From an uncultured Microcaldota archaeon (GTDB lineage: Archaea > Micrarchaeota > Micrarchaeia > Anstonellales > Bilamarchaeaceae), in assembly GCA_903920925.1 (NCBI GenBank), contig CAIXOA010000138.1:1-6180 (forward strand): 6,180 nucleotides of DNA, in the 5' to 3' direction. Shown here in pieces: positions 1 to 5,929 of this stretch. A program made the position numbers and the translations under genes. Below the pieces are notes generated by a model. That model was not told the origin of the DNA. It did not search any database and saw nothing but the letters and a program-made list of their open reading frames with translations. The first letter of the stretch is position 1; every line of letters starts with the position of its first letter.

Positions 1-25
1 CCCGCGGCAGGAGAAGGTTCTAGCT

Positions 26-2845
26 TCACATTTTCTTTGCTTTTATTCTTATTATTCTTCCGTCTATTTCCCAGCTCTGCTCCTTTTCAGGGAGCGGGCC
101 GAAGGACAGTTCCTTGGCATGTGTAAGGTCTGCTATCCTCCCTTCGTGCTTCTGGAGTATGGCCTCGAGGCCCTTCTCCACGTCTATCTTAACAGAAATG
201 TGGTCCTTCTCCACGAGGTTCATCTCCTTCCTGAGGAGCTGTATCCTGCGCACCACCTCGTTGCGCATCGCCTCCTCGTATAGCTCCTCGTGCATTTCGG
301 AGTCTATGAATATCTTCCCAAGGGGAATCTCGGCTGAGGGGAACTGCCTCTCCTCCTCGCCCGCGGAGATTGTTTTTACATTAAGGAGCTTGCAGAGCGC
401 CGGGGAGAGGGTGTCCACCGCCTCCGCGAGCTCGTGGGAGGATGTCTTCACGTAGGCCTCGGCGAGCGGCCAGCGGAGCTTCACCCCGCTCTTCTGCCTC
501 AGCTCAAGGAATGCGGGGAGGATGGCGCGGGCCATCTCGAACTTCTTCTCGAGGAGGAGGTCTATATGCGCCGCGTCCGCATCCGGAATCGCGAACATGG
601 ATATGCTCGCCTCTTTTTCCACTTTCTGGAAGAAATTCTGGTAGATGTATTCGGAGACGAACGGGCAGATTGGCGAGAGCATCTTAAGGAGCGCAAAAAT
701 TGATTCGTAGAGCGCGTAGAGCGCCCCGTCCCCCTCGCCCCTCGCAATCCTGTCCTTCGCGACCTTCATGTAGAACTTGCTCAAATCCTCGACCAGGAAA
801 ACCTTGAGCGCCTTGGCCGCGCGGCTCATCTCATAATCCTCAAAGGCCGCGTTGTATTCCTTGAGCGTGGAATGGAGCCTGGAGAGGAGCCACTTGTCCT
901 CCATTGCGAGCTCGGGCGCTTCAGTTTTCTTCTGCGGGTGGAAGCGGGTGAGGTATACGTAAAGGTTCATGAGTATGTCAAGCGTCCCGTGCGCCTCGCC
1001 TATTTCGGTCCAGCTGAACTTCTGCTCCTCCCATAGGGTGTTGGAAAGGCCCCAGAGGCGGAACGCGTCCGCGCCCCCCTTTTCCAGAATTTCCTCAAGC
1101 GGGACGAAATTCCCCACGGATTTGCTCATCTTCTCCCCGTGCTCGTCCACGAAGAAGCCGTGCATTATCACCCGCTTGTAGGGCGCGCAGTCGTTCTTCA
1201 CTATTCCCGAGCCGAGGAGGGAGTAGAACCATCCCCTTATCTGGTCCTGGCCTTCCAGGATTGCGTCAGCCTGCCCGTATATCCTTCTCTCTTCGGGCGT
1301 CAGCGATGCCCAGACTGCGTTGCCGGAATCGAACCAGACGTCCAGCACGTCCTTCACGCGGTGCATCTCCCCTCCGCACTTGCATTTGAACGTGTAGGAA
1401 TCTATGTAGGGGCGGTGGAGCTCCTTTATCCCCTTGAGCTCGGACGCGTCGCCCAGCACCTTCACCTCCCCGCAGGATCCGCATTTCCAGATTGGCAGGG
1501 GAATGCCCCAGTAGCGCTGGCGCGAGATGCACCAGTCCGGCGCGTTCGTGACGAATTCCTTGAAGCGCGTCTGGGCGAAATCCGGGTGCCAGCGGGACTT
1601 GTCTATCTCCTCCATCATCCTGTCCTTCATCTTCGAGACTTCGATGAACCATTGTTTTGTAGTAAGAAATATGAGCGGGGTCTTGCATCTCCAGCAGTGG
1701 GGGTAGCGGTGCTTCACCCTGGACTCGTGGAGGAGGGCGCCCCTCGCCTTCAGGATTTCTATTATTTCGGGATTCACGGCACGCACGTTCTTCCCGGTGA
1801 GCTGGCCCGCCGCCTGGGTATAATTTCCCATCCCGTCCACGGGCGAGAACGCCTCGATGCCGAAGCGTTTCCCTATGATGAAGTCCTCGGGGCCGTGGCC
1901 CGGCGCGCAGTGCACCAGCCCGGAGCCCTCTTCCAGCGTTACGAACTCGTCGCTGAGCACGACCTTCCTGTCGTATTCCTTCGCAATCAAATCCTGGAAC
2001 GGGTGCTCGTATTGCGTTCCGTTCAGTTTTTTTCCGATGAACTCCTCGAGGACGGTTCCGCTGAGGTTCAGGAGGCCGAGGATGTGGTCCATCCTGTCCT
2101 TAGCGACTATCCAGACCTCGTCGCCCACTTTTACGCGCACGTACGGAAGGTTGGGATGCACCATCACCGCCATGTTGGAAACCAGCGTCCAGGGGGTGGT
2201 GGTCCATATCACGAGGAATTCGTTGTCCTTCTCCTTAACGCGGAATTTCACGAAAATGCTCGGGTCTGTCTCGTCCCCGTACTCCAATTCGTAATTCGCC
2301 ATCGTGGTCTCGCACCGGTAGCAGTAGGGGAGGACGTAAACCCCCTCCTTCAGGAGCCCCTTCTCCTGCGCCTTCGCGATGGTCGCCCAGGAGGATTCGA
2401 TGTATGGGTCCTTGTAGGTGATGTAAGGGTTGTCCCAGTCCATCCAAACCCCCAAAGACTGGAACTGCCCGCCCATCACCCCGATGTATTTAGTGGCGAA
2501 CTCCTTGCAGTGCTCTATGAATTTTTCTATCCCCTTCTCCTCTATCTGCTGCTTGTTCTTGATGCCCATCTCCTTCTCAACCTTTACCTCGATGGGCAGC
2601 CCGTGGGTGTCGTAGCCGGGCTGGACGCGCACATTTTTCCCCTTCCCCCGCTGGTACCTGCAGAGCGCATCCTTCGCGCACTTGTTCCATCCGGTCCCGG
2701 GGTGGATTTGCCCGGTGGCGTAGGGCGGCCCGTCGCAGAAGTAGTAGTGCTCGCCGGAGGCGCGCGCCCCCTTCACCTTGGAATATATGCTTTCCTTCTC
2801 CCAGAACTTGAGAATCTCGGATTCAACTTTCTTGTGATCGTACAT
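26..2845 (-). CDS. ileS: Isoleucyl-tRNA synthetase (archaeal type)
   Basis: Cytoplasmic class I aminoacyl-tRNA synthetase (939 aa) that charges tRNA-Ile with isoleucine and edits misactivated valine. The class I signature is HPGT at residues 48-51 after DGPPYATG; the archaeal family normally has HxGT where bacteria have HIGH. KMSKS is at 572-576. The CP1 editing domain shows TTTPWT (215-220) and GLVHCAPGHGPED (309-321). Two zinc sites are intact by comparison with the Thermus enzyme: C175/C178 with C384/C387, and C455/C458 with the C488-x-C490 pair. GWFY (538-541) and the anticodon-binding helices (about 640-870) follow, then a tail of about 70 residues. Archaeal homologues are often over 1000 aa, so this one is compact but shows no break. 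The ATG is fixed by an AAGGTG site 5 nt upstream and an in-frame TAA 9 nt before that ATG. It is last in a three-gene run, 13 bp after the membrane protein gene. The paralogues ValRS and LeuRS are less likely, given the editing and zinc motifs. Confidence 0.97.
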   Translation of the reverse strand: MYDHKKVESEILKFWEKESIYSKVKGARASGEHYYFCDGPPYATGQIHPGTGWNKCAKDALCRYQRGKGKNVRVQPGYDTHGLPIEVKVEKEMGIKNKQQIEEKGIEKFIEHCKEFATKYIGVMGGQFQSLGVWMDWDNPYITYKDPYIESSWATIAKAQEKGLLKEGVYVLPYCYRCETTMANYELEYGDETDPSIFVKFRVKEKDNEFLVIWTTTPWTLVSNMAVMVHPNLPYVRVKVGDEVWIVAKDRMDHILGLLNLSGTVLEEFIGKKLNGTQYEHPFQDLIAKEYDRKVVLSDEFVTLEEGSGLVHCAPGHGPEDFIIGKRFGIEAFSPVDGMGNYTQAAGQLTGKNVRAVNPEIIEILKARGALLHESRVKHRYPHCWRCKTPLIFLTTKQWFIEVSKMKDRMMEEIDKSRWHPDFAQTRFKEFVTNAPDWCISRQRYWGIPLPIWKCGSCGEVKVLGDASELKGIKELHRPYIDSYTFKCKCGGEMHRVKDVLDVWFDSGNAVWASLTPEERRIYGQADAILEGQDQIRGWFYSLLGSGIVKNDCAPYKRVIMHGFFVDEHGEKMSKSVGNFVPLEEILEKGGADAFRLWGLSNTLWEEQKFSWTEIGEAHGTLDILMNLYVYLTRFHPQKKTEAPELAMEDKWLLSRLHSTLKEYNAAFEDYEMSRAAKALKVFLVEDLSKFYMKVAKDRIARGEGDGALYALYESIFALLKMLSPICPFVSEYIYQNFFQKVEKEASISMFAIPDADAAHIDLLLEKKFEMARAILPAFLELRQKSGVKLRWPLAEAYVKTSSHELAEAVDTLSPALCKLLNVKTISAGEEERQFPSAEIPLGKIFIDSEMHEELYEEAMRNEVVRRIQLLRKEMNLVEKDHISVKIDVEKGLEAILQKHEGRIADLTHAKELSFGPLPEKEQSWEIDGRIIRIKAKKM

Positions 2846-2850
2846 CCACG

Positions 2851-2856
2851 CACCTT
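2851..2856 (-). promoter_or_regulatory. Shine-Dalgarno site of ileS
   Basis: The minus strand reads AAGGTG, 5 nt before the ileS ATG. It matches the GGTG core expected for archaeal 16S rRNA pairing. With the in-frame stop just upstream, it settles the start codon. It also supports translation of ileS as an internal cistron of a polycistronic mRNA. Confidence 0.7.
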
Positions 2857-2858
2857 AC

Positions 2859-3221
2859 TTACTGTTTCTTCTCTTTCTTGAAAAGGGAGGCCCTCATCGG
2901 GCCCATGAACGAGAGCAGGAGCACCGCCGCGGCCGGGAAGGCGAGCGTCGGGATTATGAGGAGCCCCAGCTCGGTCTTCACCGAGGCGACGAAGAGCGCC
3001 ACCAGGAGCAGGATGAATGCGTGCAGCGGCTTGAGCCCGATCTCGCCGCCCTTGAGGGAGATGAGGTACCCAAGCACCGCGGAGGAGAGCAGCGCCAGGA
3101 ACGAATAGAGCGGCTGCGCCCCCAGGTTGAAGAGATTGAGGAATATCGCCGCAGCCGAGAAGAGCAACGAAAGGAAGAGGGCGAATATCGCCTCTCTCTG
3201 CTTGTCATCCATGTTTTTCAC
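2859..3221 (-). CDS. Small four-helix membrane protein, function unknown
   Basis: I do not recognise a family. The 120-residue product is dominated by four hydrophobic segments at about 11-31, 38-56, 66-81 and 85-105, joined by short loops. The N-terminus (K2, K7, R9), the middle loop (K57, K64) and the lysine-rich tail (KKEKKQ) are basic, so the positive-inside rule puts both ends in the cytoplasm. There is no signal peptide cleavage site, metal motif or catalytic motif that I can see. Two starts are possible: GTG at 3221, directly abutting the TGA of the KaiC-like gene (TGAGTG), with AAGGT 7 nt upstream; or ATG at 3212 (117 aa), for which the same GTGA would act as ribosome-binding site 5 nt upstream. 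Either way translation looks coupled to the ATPase gene. ileS starts 13 bp downstream. The protein is convincing as a gene because of its helix periodicity and its exact fit between neighbours. Confidence 0.85.
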   Translation of the reverse strand: MKNMDDKQREAIFALFLSLLFSAAAIFLNLFNLGAQPLYSFLALLSSAVLGYLISLKGGEIGLKPLHAFILLLVALFVASVKTELGLLIIPTLAFPAAAVLLLSFMGPMRASLFKKEKKQ

Positions 3222-3908
3222 TCAGAATACCTTTTCCCCGACGTATATCTTTATGCCGTCCGGGGTTATCTTGTACGGAACTTTATCGCGCACGTGGTCG
3301 GTCCCCCTCATCTTGTAGACCTCGAGGGCCTTTATTCTCGTCTCGCCCTTGCCGAGGTTGTAGAGGTTTATGATTCCGTCCATGACGAAGTGCTCGATTT
3401 CGAAGCCCGTCGCCGCGAGGTCCTGGCCCGGGGCCTCCACCGCCATGAGCGCGGTGCAGTCCAGGCTCCTGAGCAGGGAGAAGAACTCGAAGATGGTCTG
3501 CCTGTAGTCGCTTATGTCCTTGAACGACATCCTTATCATTGTCGCGGAGTCTATCACCGCGCGCTTCACGTCGTTCTTGCTTATCGCCTCCTCCAGGACC
3601 TCGGCGATGGACTCTATCTCCAGCTTGTCCGGCTTCACAATCTCGAGGTTCCCCTTCTTCACCAGTTTGTCCACGTCCGTGAAGCCTGAGAAGGTGTTTG
3701 CCATGTTGTCGAGGAAGTCGTCCGGCGTCTCCTCGAGGGAGATGTAGATTCCGTTCTCGCCCATCTTCGCCCCGTGGTAGAGATATTCGAAGCAGAACGA
3801 GGACTTCCCCGCGCCCGGGCCCCCGTAGACCGCGACGTGCCTGTGCAGCGGTATTCCGCCATTGAGTATTTCATCCAAACCAGATATTCCGGTCTTAACC
3901 CTGTCCAT
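3222..3908 (-). CDS. Single-domain KaiC/Rad55-like RecA-family ATPase
   Basis: RecA-fold ATPase of the archaeal KaiC-like group (228 aa from this start). The N-terminus RVKTGISGLDEILNGGIP is typical of the group. Walker A is GGPGAGKS at 29-36 and the paired catalytic glutamates are E59/E60 (SLEE). The Walker B strand ends at D120 (RAVIDS), and KMRGTDH at 199-205 is the characteristic KaiC C-terminal motif. All catalytic elements are present, so ATP binding and hydrolysis are expected. The family includes clock KaiC, archaellum ArlH and repair-linked RadC/Rad55 paralogues; which role applies here cannot be told, and nothing around it suggests archaella or clock genes. The length fits one KaiC domain, not the double-domain clock protein. 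I prefer ATG 3908 because GTGGT lies 4 nt upstream; GTG at 3917 would add three residues. It is first in a run with the membrane protein and ileS, and divergent from rfcS. Confidence 0.92.
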   Translation of the reverse strand: MDRVKTGISGLDEILNGGIPLHRHVAVYGGPGAGKSSFCFEYLYHGAKMGENGIYISLEETPDDFLDNMANTFSGFTDVDKLVKKGNLEIVKPDKLEIESIAEVLEEAISKNDVKRAVIDSATMIRMSFKDISDYRQTIFEFFSLLRSLDCTALMAVEAPGQDLAATGFEIEHFVMDGIINLYNLGKGETRIKALEVYKMRGTDHVRDKVPYKITPDGIKIYVGEKVF

Positions 3909-3942
3909 AATTACCACTTCAGAACGTATTCGGCTGGAAACC

Positions 3943-3952
3943 CTTAAAATAC
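3943..3952. promoter_or_regulatory. Probable bidirectional TATA-like box (KaiC-like gene / rfcS)
   Basis: The plus strand reads CTTAAAATAC, preceded by GGAAACC, which resembles a TFB recognition element. It is the only good AT-rich box in the 74-bp gap between the divergent starts. Its centre is about 36 bp from the rfcS ATG (3983) and about 40 bp from the KaiC-like ATG (3908). With initiation about 26 bp away, both mRNAs would have leaders of roughly 10-13 nt. Bidirectional use is inference from spacing; the BRE-like bases favour the rfcS direction. Confidence 0.5.
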
Positions 3953-3959
3953 TGCGTCT

Positions 3960-3974
3960 CCAATTTCCTATTGG
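3960..3974. repeat. Short inverted repeat at the rfcS transcription start region
   Basis: CCAAT-TTCCT-ATTGG forms a perfect 5-bp inverted repeat with a 5-nt spacer, lying between the TATA-like box and the rfcS ATG. It could be a small operator or a weak hairpin at the 5' end of the mRNA. At this arm length chance is quite possible. Confidence 0.3.
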
Positions 3975-3982
3975 GTTTTCAC

Positions 3983-4945
3983 ATGGCTGATGAACTTCTT
4001 CCCTGGACCGAGAAATACCGCCCGAAAAAACTGAAGGACGTCGCCGGGCAGGAGAACAACCTGAGGACGCTGGAGGCGTTCGTGCAGAAGAAGGACATGC
4101 CGAATTTGCTTTTTGCGGGCCCTCCCGGGGTGGGGAAGACCACCGCGACGCTCGCCCTTGCGCATGAGCTGTACGGAAATGAGCTGGACGGAAAGATTTT
4201 GGAACTGAACGCGAGCGACGAGCGAGGCATAGACGTTGTCCGCGGAAAAGTAAAGGATTTCGCCCGGAGCGTTTCCCTGCGGGACATCCCCTTCAAGATA
4301 GTCTTTTTGGACGAGGCGGACGCGCTCACCCCTGAGGCGCAGCACGCGTTGCGCAGGACCATGGAGATTTATTCCGGGCAGACGCGCTTTATCCTGAGCT
4401 GTAATTATTCCTCAAAGATAATAGAGCCAATCCAGAGCCGTTGCGCAATTTTCAGGTTCGTCCCCCTGAAAGATGCGGACGTGCACAAGATGCTGGAGAA
4501 GGTCGCGAAGCACGAGGGGCTTGAGATGGACAAGGAGGCTTTCGATGCAATCTTCTACGTCTCGGAAGGGGACATGAGGAGGGCGATCAACACCCTGCAG
4601 GGGGCTTCCATACATTCGAAAAAGATTACCTCCGAAATCATCTACCGGATTGCCGGCAGGGCGAGGCCCAAGGAGATAAAGGAGATGATGGAGCACGCCC
4701 TGAAGGGCGAATTTACGCGGGCGCGGGAGAAATTGAATGTGCTGATGATTGAGCAGGGGCTTTCCGGAGAGGATGTGATGCTCCAGTTGTACAGGGAGAT
4801 TGTGAACCTGGACATTCCGGAAAAGATGAAAGTGAAATTGGTGGATAGGATAGGGGAATACAACTTCCGGCTTGTTGAAGGGGCGAACGAGAGGATACAG
4901 GTGGAAGCCCTACTGGCGCAGATGGGCGTGGTTGGCAAAGAGTAG
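3983..4945 (+). CDS. rfcS: Replication factor C small subunit (clamp loader)
   Basis: AAA+ ATPase subunit of the archaeal clamp loader, which with the large subunit opens and loads the PCNA ring onto primed DNA. The 320-aa product begins [12 protein letters not shown], the hallmark N-terminus of the family. Walker A is GPPGVGKT (46-53), Walker B is VFLDEADA (107-114), sensor 1 is LSCN (138-141), the trans-acting arginine finger is the SRC motif (152-154), and sensor 2 is GDMRRAIN (196-203). The RFC collar domain occupies about 230-320. The length is normal and there is no intein, although archaeal rfcS genes often carry one. The start is ATG 3983; the frame extends to a TTG at 3971, but the family N-terminus matches the ATG. 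There is no clear Shine-Dalgarno site, so a short leader is likely. The large-subunit gene, a frequent neighbour in other archaea, is not next to it here. It is divergent from the KaiC-like gene. Confidence 0.97.
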   Translation: MADELLPWTEKYRPKKLKDVAGQENNLRTLEAFVQKKDMPNLLFAGPPGVGKTTATLALAHELYGNELDGKILELNASDERGIDVVRGKVKDFARSVSLRDIPFKIVFLDEADALTPEAQHALRRTMEIYSGQTRFILSCNYSSKIIEPIQSRCAIFRFVPLKDADVHKMLEKVAKHEGLEMDKEAFDAIFYVSEGDMRRAINTLQGASIHSKKITSEIIYRIAGRARPKEIKEMMEHALKGEFTRAREKLNVLMIEQGLSGEDVMLQLYREIVNLDIPEKMKVKLVDRIGEYNFRLVEGANERIQVEALLAQMGVVGKE

Positions 4946-4950
4946 CTATC

Positions 4951-4958
4951 TATTTATT
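4951..4958 (+). promoter_or_regulatory. TATA-like box of the cysteine-rich small protein gene
   Basis: TATTTATT lies just after the rfcS stop codon, its centre about 26 bp before the ATG at 4980. Archaeal transcription starts about that far downstream of the TATA centre, so the mRNA would begin at or next to the start codon (leaderless). No good Shine-Dalgarno site precedes the ATG, in keeping with this. Read-through from rfcS is also possible. Confidence 0.5.
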
Positions 4959-4979
4959 GCTTCCTGCCGAGATGTAGGC

Positions 4980-5180
4980 ATGTCCGTTTACGAATGCCCC
5001 AAGTGCGGTAAGAAATACGAGGTGGACGACGAGTGCTGCGACGAGGAGATGGAGCGCGATGGCAACAAGCTCACCTGCAACACCTGCAAGGATGAAATCG
5101 AGATTCCTGCTTGCTGCGGTGAGATAATGGTGAAGCTGCGTCCCGATGAGGAGGAACAGGAGAAGGAGAACGAGGAATAA
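4980..5180 (+). CDS. Small zinc-ribbon-like protein with duplicated CxxC-CC-M unit
   Basis: A 66-residue acidic protein with eight cysteines and a charged Glu-rich tail (about 55-66). I do not recognise a named family. The cysteines fall in two similar halves: C6-x2-C9, C19-C20, M24, and C33-x2-C36, C45-C46, M50. Each half reads CxxC, then 8-9 residues, then CC, then three residues and Met. This suggests an internal duplication of one zinc- or iron-binding unit. The CCGEIM end of the second half resembles the CCGxxM segment of small rubredoxin- or desulfoferrodoxin-like domains, but this is only likeness by eye. The frame stays open upstream into rfcS; ATG 4980 is chosen because it sits about 26 bp from a TATA-like box and is followed directly by the conserved-looking YECPKCG segment. 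It follows rfcS by 34 bp and runs tail to tail into the tRNA gene. Role unknown; metal binding is a strong inference. Confidence 0.85.
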   Translation: MSVYECPKCGKKYEVDDECCDEEMERDGNKLTCNTCKDEIEIPACCGEIMVKLRPDEEEQEKENEE

Positions 5181-5182
5181 TA

Positions 5183-5257
5183 TGCTCCCACCGGGATTTG
5201 AACCCGGGCCGCTGGCTTGAAAGGCCAGAATCCTTGACCGGTCTAGACGATGGGAGC
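5183..5257 (-). tRNA. tRNA-Glu (anticodon UUC)
   Basis: A full 75-nt cloverleaf on the minus strand. The acceptor stem GCTCCCA pairs with TGGGAGC. The D arm has the GG pair in its loop. The anticodon stem CTGGC/GCCAG closes the loop CTTTCAA, giving anticodon TTC, which reads Glu codons. The variable loop is 4 nt and the T arm is CCGGG-TTCGAAT-CCCGG. The discriminator base is A and CCA is not encoded, so it must be added by the CCA enzyme. No intron interrupts the anticodon loop. The 3' end lies only 2 bp from the stop codon of the convergent cysteine-rich gene. Confidence 0.97.
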
Positions 5258-5337
5258 GCCTAAAGGTTTCTGATAATTAATGCCCGCTATGTATTTTTAT
5301 AACTAACTTCGGTTTTGCGATTGCCGTGTTGGCGGAT
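5258..5337. other. Intergenic region between tRNA-Glu and tmk
   Basis: An 80-bp AT-richer gap. It holds the likely tRNA promoter and a run of five T on the plus strand that could end transcripts coming from the cysteine-rich gene after they pass antisense through the tRNA. I see no open reading frame or strong hairpin here. Confidence 0.6.
5292..5302 (-). promoter_or_regulatory. TATA-like box for tRNA-Glu
   Basis: The minus strand reads TTATAAAAATA, a good archaeal TATA match, centred 40 bp before the first tRNA base. Initiation about 26 bp downstream would give a pre-tRNA with a 5' leader of roughly 13 nt, to be removed by RNase P. It lies after the tmk stop codon, so the tRNA has its own promoter. 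The complement includes T5 (5294-5298), which may serve as a terminator for plus-strand transcripts. Confidence 0.65.
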
Positions 5338-5898
5338 TTAACGGGATTTGAGCGCGCGCACGAAATCCCTGTGCACTTCCTCCACGCTTCTTTTTGCGTC
5401 TATTATGGTCCAGTTCGGGGTGAGGAACTTCTCTTCCGCAAGCTGGAGGAAGCGCTCCCTGACCCTCCCCAAATAGCCAGGGTTGCTCTCGTACCTGTCC
5501 GGGCTCTTCTGGGATTTTTTCCTCTCCGTGGCCATGGACGCGGGGATGTCGAACAGGATTACTTTGTCCGGCACAAAATAGCCCACGGTTTCAACGATGG
5601 ATTTCGCACCATAATAGGAGATGCCCTCGAGCTCGTATGCGATGGTTGAGAAGACATAGCGGTCAACGATTGTGATGCCGCTGGAATTGGCTATGCTCCT
5701 CTGCGTGTTGGAGATGTCCGAAAGGAAGAGAAGGAAGAGGGCCTTTGGCTCCAAAAGGAGTTTTCCATCCAGGTAATCCCTCATCGTTGGGAAGGTCTTG
5801 GTCGGATGCTTGAAGTAGGCGAATTCCATCTCCTTTCTCAAAAGGTCTATCTGCGTGTCCTTGCCAGAGCCGTCAATCCCCTCCACCACAACGAACAT
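5338..5898 (-). CDS. tmk: Thymidylate kinase (dTMP kinase)
   Basis: Cytoplasmic P-loop kinase that phosphorylates dTMP to dTDP with ATP, supplying dTTP for DNA synthesis. The 186-aa product has the family P-loop EGIDGSGKDT (6-15), the DRY motif (79-81, VDRYVFST) that binds substrate and metal, and a LID-like segment ERKKSQKSPDRYE (125-137) rich in basic residues. It is shorter than the usual 200-215 aa; the loss is mainly between the first helix and the phosphate-binding loop. That loop, usually REPGG (bacterial) or FPER (human), reads HPTK (31-34) here, so the usual dTMP-phosphate arginine appears to be Lys34. This alignment is by eye. The DRY and LID features favour dTMP kinase over other nucleotide kinases, though substrate range is unproven. 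ATG 5898 lies about 26 bp from an AT-rich box and lacks a Shine-Dalgarno site, so a leaderless mRNA is plausible. It is divergent from the gene at 5930. Confidence 0.93.
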   Translation of the reverse strand: MFVVVEGIDGSGKDTQIDLLRKEMEFAYFKHPTKTFPTMRDYLDGKLLLEPKALFLLFLSDISNTQRSIANSSGITIVDRYVFSTIAYELEGISYYGAKSIVETVGYFVPDKVILFDIPASMATERKKSQKSPDRYESNPGYLGRVRERFLQLAEEKFLTPNWTIIDAKRSVEEVHRDFVRALKSR

Positions 5899-5919
5899 AT
5901 GTGCGGATTTGCAGATTAG

Positions 5920-5929
5920 GATTAAAAAG
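5920..5929. promoter_or_regulatory. AT-rich box, possible bidirectional promoter (tmk / right-edge gene)
   Basis: GATTAAAAAG (plus) or CTTTTTAATC (minus). Its centre is about 26 bp from the tmk ATG (5898) and about 26 bp from an internal ATG (5951) of the right-edge gene. That is the TATA-to-start distance, so both could be leaderless from one box. The match to the TATA consensus is only fair. Confidence 0.4.

Noticed and set aside
1..25. Sequence downstream of the ileS stop
   Set aside because: Too short to support a terminator or the start of another gene.
1139..2881. A 580-codon open frame on the plus strand, antisense to ileS
   Set aside because: It lies wholly opposite well-supported ileS and its promoter-less end. 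The translation is rich in His, Val, Leu and Arg without domains, as expected for the complement of GC-rich Glu/Lys-rich codons.
3021..3689. A 222-codon plus-strand frame across the membrane protein and KaiC-like genes
   Set aside because: It spans two genes with clear domain or helix signals on the minus strand and shows no motif of its own; an antisense shadow.
4111..4150. Intein insertion site at the rfcS Walker A region
   Set aside because: Archaeal rfcS often carries an intein here, but GPPGVGKTT is continuous and the protein has normal length.
4872..4979. Upstream extension of the cysteine-rich gene into rfcS
   Set aside because: The extra residues are out-of-frame rfcS sequence with no conserved look. 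ATG 4980 fits the TATA-like box and starts directly before the first CxxC.
5236..5243. Palindrome GACCGGTC
   Set aside because: It lies inside the D loop of tRNA-Glu and includes the standard GG pair; explained by the tRNA.
5322..5334. Possible GCC/GGC hairpin after tmk
   Set aside because: The stem is only about three pairs with no following T-run in the tmk direction; too weak to call a terminator.
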